Shown piece by piece: positions 61,667 through 64,000 of a stretch of 64,000 nt of DNA. The notes under the pieces are model-generated. The model saw only the letters and a list, made by a program, of their open reading frames with translations. It made no database searches and was not told the DNA's origin. The stretch's first letter is position 1. Each line of letters begins with the position of its first letter. The position numbers and the translations under genes were made by a program. The DNA comes from Calothrix parasitica NIES-267 (GTDB lineage: Bacteria; Cyanobacteriota; Cyanobacteriia; Cyanobacteriales; Nostocaceae), in contig NZ_AP018231.1 of NCBI RefSeq assembly GCF_002368095.1, positions 1 through 64,000 of the forward strand, read 5' to 3'.

Positions 61667-64000
61667 ATGACCTCAATTAACCGTACTGCCTATCCCAAAT
61701 TTAAACAGTTTCCTGATGCTAAAGAATTAGCAGAACTTTATACACCTACACCAGAAGAAATTAAGTTTGTAAAGTCTAAAACCAAGAGCCATAATGGTTT
61801 TCTTAGCTTTATGGTGATGTTGAAATCTTTTCAACGGCTTGGATATTTTCCACATCCCGAATTGGTGCCAATCACTGTAATAAAACATTTACGGTCGTGT
61901 TTAAATTTACAGAATTGGGTAAAAACAATCCCTTCAGAACGTCAGCGTTACACTTATCAAAATGCGATTCGTTCATACTTGGAAGTTAAACAATACGATA
62001 AACTAGCCCAGAAAATAATCGCTATCCTGGTTGCAAAGCAAGCAGAAGTTTTAGATCATCCTGCTGATTTAATTAATGTAGCAATTGAAGAGTTAGTTAA
62101 AGAGCGCTACGAATTACCTGCATTCAGTACACTTGACCGTTTAATTGGTCACATTCGTGCAATGGTCAACAACCGTCTGTTTTTGCGGGTATCCAGTATT
62201 CTAGAAATTACAGATATTTTTTATTTAGACCAACTACTGGTAGGAGAACCGGAAGAGTCAATTGCAACACTCAATTTACTAAAATCCCCACCCAGGAGTG
62301 CAACTCTTGGTGGGATGAAACAACTGTTGGTTAAGTTTGATTCTCTCATGACTTTTGGGAATGCCAAAAGATTATTATCGAGCGTAGCTCCAACAAAAGT
62401 AAGGTACTTTGCAGCCCAAGCAAGGGCTTTGGATATATCCGAGTTTCGGGATATTAATATACCTAAACGCCGAACATTACTGATATGCCTGCTATATTCA
62501 GCACAGGTCAAAACCCGTGACAATCTGGTTGAGATGTTCCTCAAACGAATGCTTAAGATTCAAAACAATGCCAAACAGCGATTGCAGGAGCTACGGGAGA
62601 AACATTTAGTACAAACATCCGAGTTGTTAAATACCTTTTCACAAGTCCTAACAGCATCAAAACAAACTCAAGATAAAGAAGCTTTAGGGGGTAAGGTGCA
62701 GACCATCATAGATGAAGGCGGTGGTATAGATTTGCTGCTAGAAAAATATGAAGAAATTGCAGCTTATAATACGAACAATTACTTACCATTGATGTGGCGA
62801 TTTTATTACAGCCACCGTAAATCTTTATTCGATTTAGTGCGTTCAATGGATATCAGCAGCACTTCTGCGGATGAATCTGTCATTGATGCACTGAAGTTTT
62901 TATTGGATAATCAGCACAAGCGTGGTAAGCATTTACCGTTTGATATTAATTTAGATTTTATCAGCAAACAATGGCGGACGCTGGTTATATCTGAGGTTAA
63001 TGGAACTAAGGTTTTAGTACGTCAGCAGCTAGAAATCTGTATTTTTTCTTACTTGGCTTTGGATTTGAAGACAGGAGATGCTTGTGTAGCTGGTTCTGAA
63101 AGTTACGCTGATTTCCGAGAACAATTGCTGTCGGGGGCGGAGTGCAGACCTTTGATAGAAGAATATTGTTCAACTGTTGACTTTCCCTCGAACCCAGAAG
63201 ATTTCGTTAAATATTTGCGTCAAGAATTGACGAATGTTGCAGAAAAAGTAGATAAGATTTGTGCAGACGACAAGCAGGTAAAAATTAATCAGAATGGAGA
63301 AATCGTACTGACACGAGTTCCATCAACTTCCGAGCCAAAAGAGGTAGAAGAACTAGAAAATAAATTACGTGACCTGATGCCAGAACGTAGTATTTTAGAC
63401 ATACTCTGCAATGTTGAACATTGGTTAAATTGGACGAGACATTTTGGTCCTCTATCAGGAAGCGAACCAAAGTTCTCTCAATCTGCGGAGCGCTATATTT
63501 TTACCACTTTTAGTTACGGATGTAATCTCGGACCGAATCAAATGGCGCGTCATTCCAGAGACGTGGTAACATCTCACATGATTTCTTACACCAACCGTCG
63601 CCATATCAGTACTGCAAAGATTGAAGCAGCGATTCGGGATATGATTAATGCTTTCAACCGTTTTAGCCTTCCGAATCTCTGGGGTACTGGGAAAAGAGCA
63701 GCCGCTGATGGTAGCAAATTTGAGATTTACGAGAATAATCTACATAGTGAATACCATATTCGTTATGGAGGCTATGGTGGTATTGCATATCACCACGTCT
63801 CTGATAAATATATCGCTCTGTTTACTCACTTCATTAACTGCGGTGTTTGGGAAGCAGTGTATATTTTAGATGGTTTACTAAAAAATACTTCGGATATTCA
63901 ACCAGATTCTTTATACGCAGATACCCAAGGTCAATCCGCACCAGTATTTGCTATTTCTTACCTTCTTGGTATCAAATTAATGCCTCGCATCCGTAACTGG
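61667..64000 (+). CDS. tnpA: Tn3-family transposase, 3'-truncated by window
   Basis: 778 codons from ATG 61667 with no stop before the edge. N-terminal DUF4158-like region (AYPKFKQFPDAKELAELYTP, FVMLK-like stretch), a helical middle, then the DDE domain: FSYGCNLGPNQMARHSR, WGTGKRAAADGSKFEI with the first Asp, YADTQGQSAPVFAISYLLG with the second; the Glu lies beyond the window. Full members have about 1000 residues. Confidence 0.92.
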   Translation, partial: MTSINRTAYPKFKQFPDAKELAELYTPTPEEIKFVKSKTKSHNGFLSFMVMLKSFQRLGYFPHPELVPITVIKHLRSCLNLQNWVKTIPSERQRYTYQNAIRSYLEVKQYDKLAQKIIAILVAKQAEVLDHPADLINVAIEELVKERYELPAFSTLDRLIGHIRAMVNNRLFLRVSSILEITDIFYLDQLLVGEPEESIATLNLLKSPPRSATLGGMKQLLVKFDSLMTFGNAKRLLSSVAPTKVRYFAAQARALDISEFRDINIPKRRTLLICLLYSAQVKTRDNLVEMFLKRMLKIQNNAKQRLQELREKHLVQTSELLNTFSQVLTASKQTQDKEALGGKVQTIIDEGGGIDLLLEKYEEIAAYNTNNYLPLMWRFYYSHRKSLFDLVRSMDISSTSADESVIDALKFLLDNQHKRGKHLPFDINLDFISKQWRTLVISEVNGTKVLVRQQLEICIFSYLALDLKTGDACVAGSESYADFREQLLSGAECRPLIEEYCSTVDFPSNPEDFVKYLRQELTNVAEKVDKICADDKQVKINQNGEIVLTRVPSTSEPKEVEELENKLRDLMPERSILDILCNVEHWLNWTRHFGPLSGSEPKFSQSAERYIFTTFSYGCNLGPNQMARHSRDVVTSHMISYTNRRHISTAKIEAAIRDMINAFNRFSLPNLWGTGKRAAADGSKFEIYENNLHSEYHIRYGGYGGIAYHHVSDKYIALFTHFINCGVWEAVYILDGLLKNTSDIQPDSLYADTQGQSAPVFAISYLLGIKLMPRIRNW

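Larger units (their letters stand above)
59570..64000 (+). mobile_element. Tn3-family transposon, right end outside window
   Basis: Carries an HTH/zinc-ribbon regulator, a tyrosine recombinase in the position of TnpI and a Tn3-type TnpA. Left boundary inferred from the interrupted gene (break after AAGAA or AAGAAGG near 59575). Terminal inverted repeats could not be verified because the right end is missing. Confidence 0.65.

Overview
The window is cyanobacterial, almost certainly from a filamentous, heterocyst-type (Nostocales-like) organism. The signs are a complete photosystem II psbA gene, a XisH/XisI pair, a CyRepA1-type replication protein, Uma2 nucleases, and a long multi-isotype tRNA array of the kind known from Anabaena-type plasmids. 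ParA/ParB, iterons, a CyRepA1-like replication gene, a MobV relaxase and many recombination scars make this a large plasmid rather than a chromosome. The 5' part of a CoiA-like/GIY-YIG gene lies at 59453-59575 and the matching 3' part begins exactly at base 1. This suggests a circular replicon whose gene was split by the Tn3-family element that runs off the right edge.

Layout. 1-2160: truncated nuclease gene, small zinc protein, secreted DM13 protein. 2217-4452: a minus-strand array of 24 tRNA-like genes covering all 20 amino acids behind a near-consensus promoter; five carry a 25-27 nt hairpin repeat inside the T-loop. 4500-10900: Uma2 and HNH nucleases, a tyrosine recombinase and small unknown genes. 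10955-26530: a defence-type island with a PD-(D/E)XK protein, a KAP-like NTPase, a type I restriction-modification system (hsdR, hsdM, hsdS) interleaved with a HEPN-like protein, Uma2 and a decayed VapBC pair, then a STAND NTPase with a TPR partner. 26700-28200: small secreted proteins flanked by copies of a MITE-like element. 28750-33420: a minus-strand operon encoding a membrane-anchored P-loop ATPase with membrane and coiled-coil partners.

33800-40430 is the replication region: a ribbon-helix-helix gene with a decayed duplicate, a Rep-like protein with a C-terminal HTH, iterons, a leader peptide, a long inverted repeat and the CyRepA1-like gene. 40750-45915 is a GTPase-centred operon (dynamin-like GTPase, second GTPase, membrane protein, helical protein). 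46233-48935 holds xisH/xisI and parA/parB; parB carries four palindromes exactly 45 bp apart that look like in-gene parS sites. 49272-54693 holds an SF1 helicase and a MobV-primase fusion with a candidate oriT. 55385-59117 holds a DUF1254/DUF1214 protein and psbA (E130 form of D1). 59575-64000 is a Tn3-family transposon with a tyrosine recombinase.

The strongest candidates for undescribed biology are the T-loop-inserted hairpins in tRNA genes, the three leucine-anticodon tRNAs without a long variable arm, the periodic palindromes inside parB, the GTPase operon, and the leader-peptide/hairpin arrangement ahead of the CyRepA1-like gene. All identifications come from reading the sequence; no database search was run.
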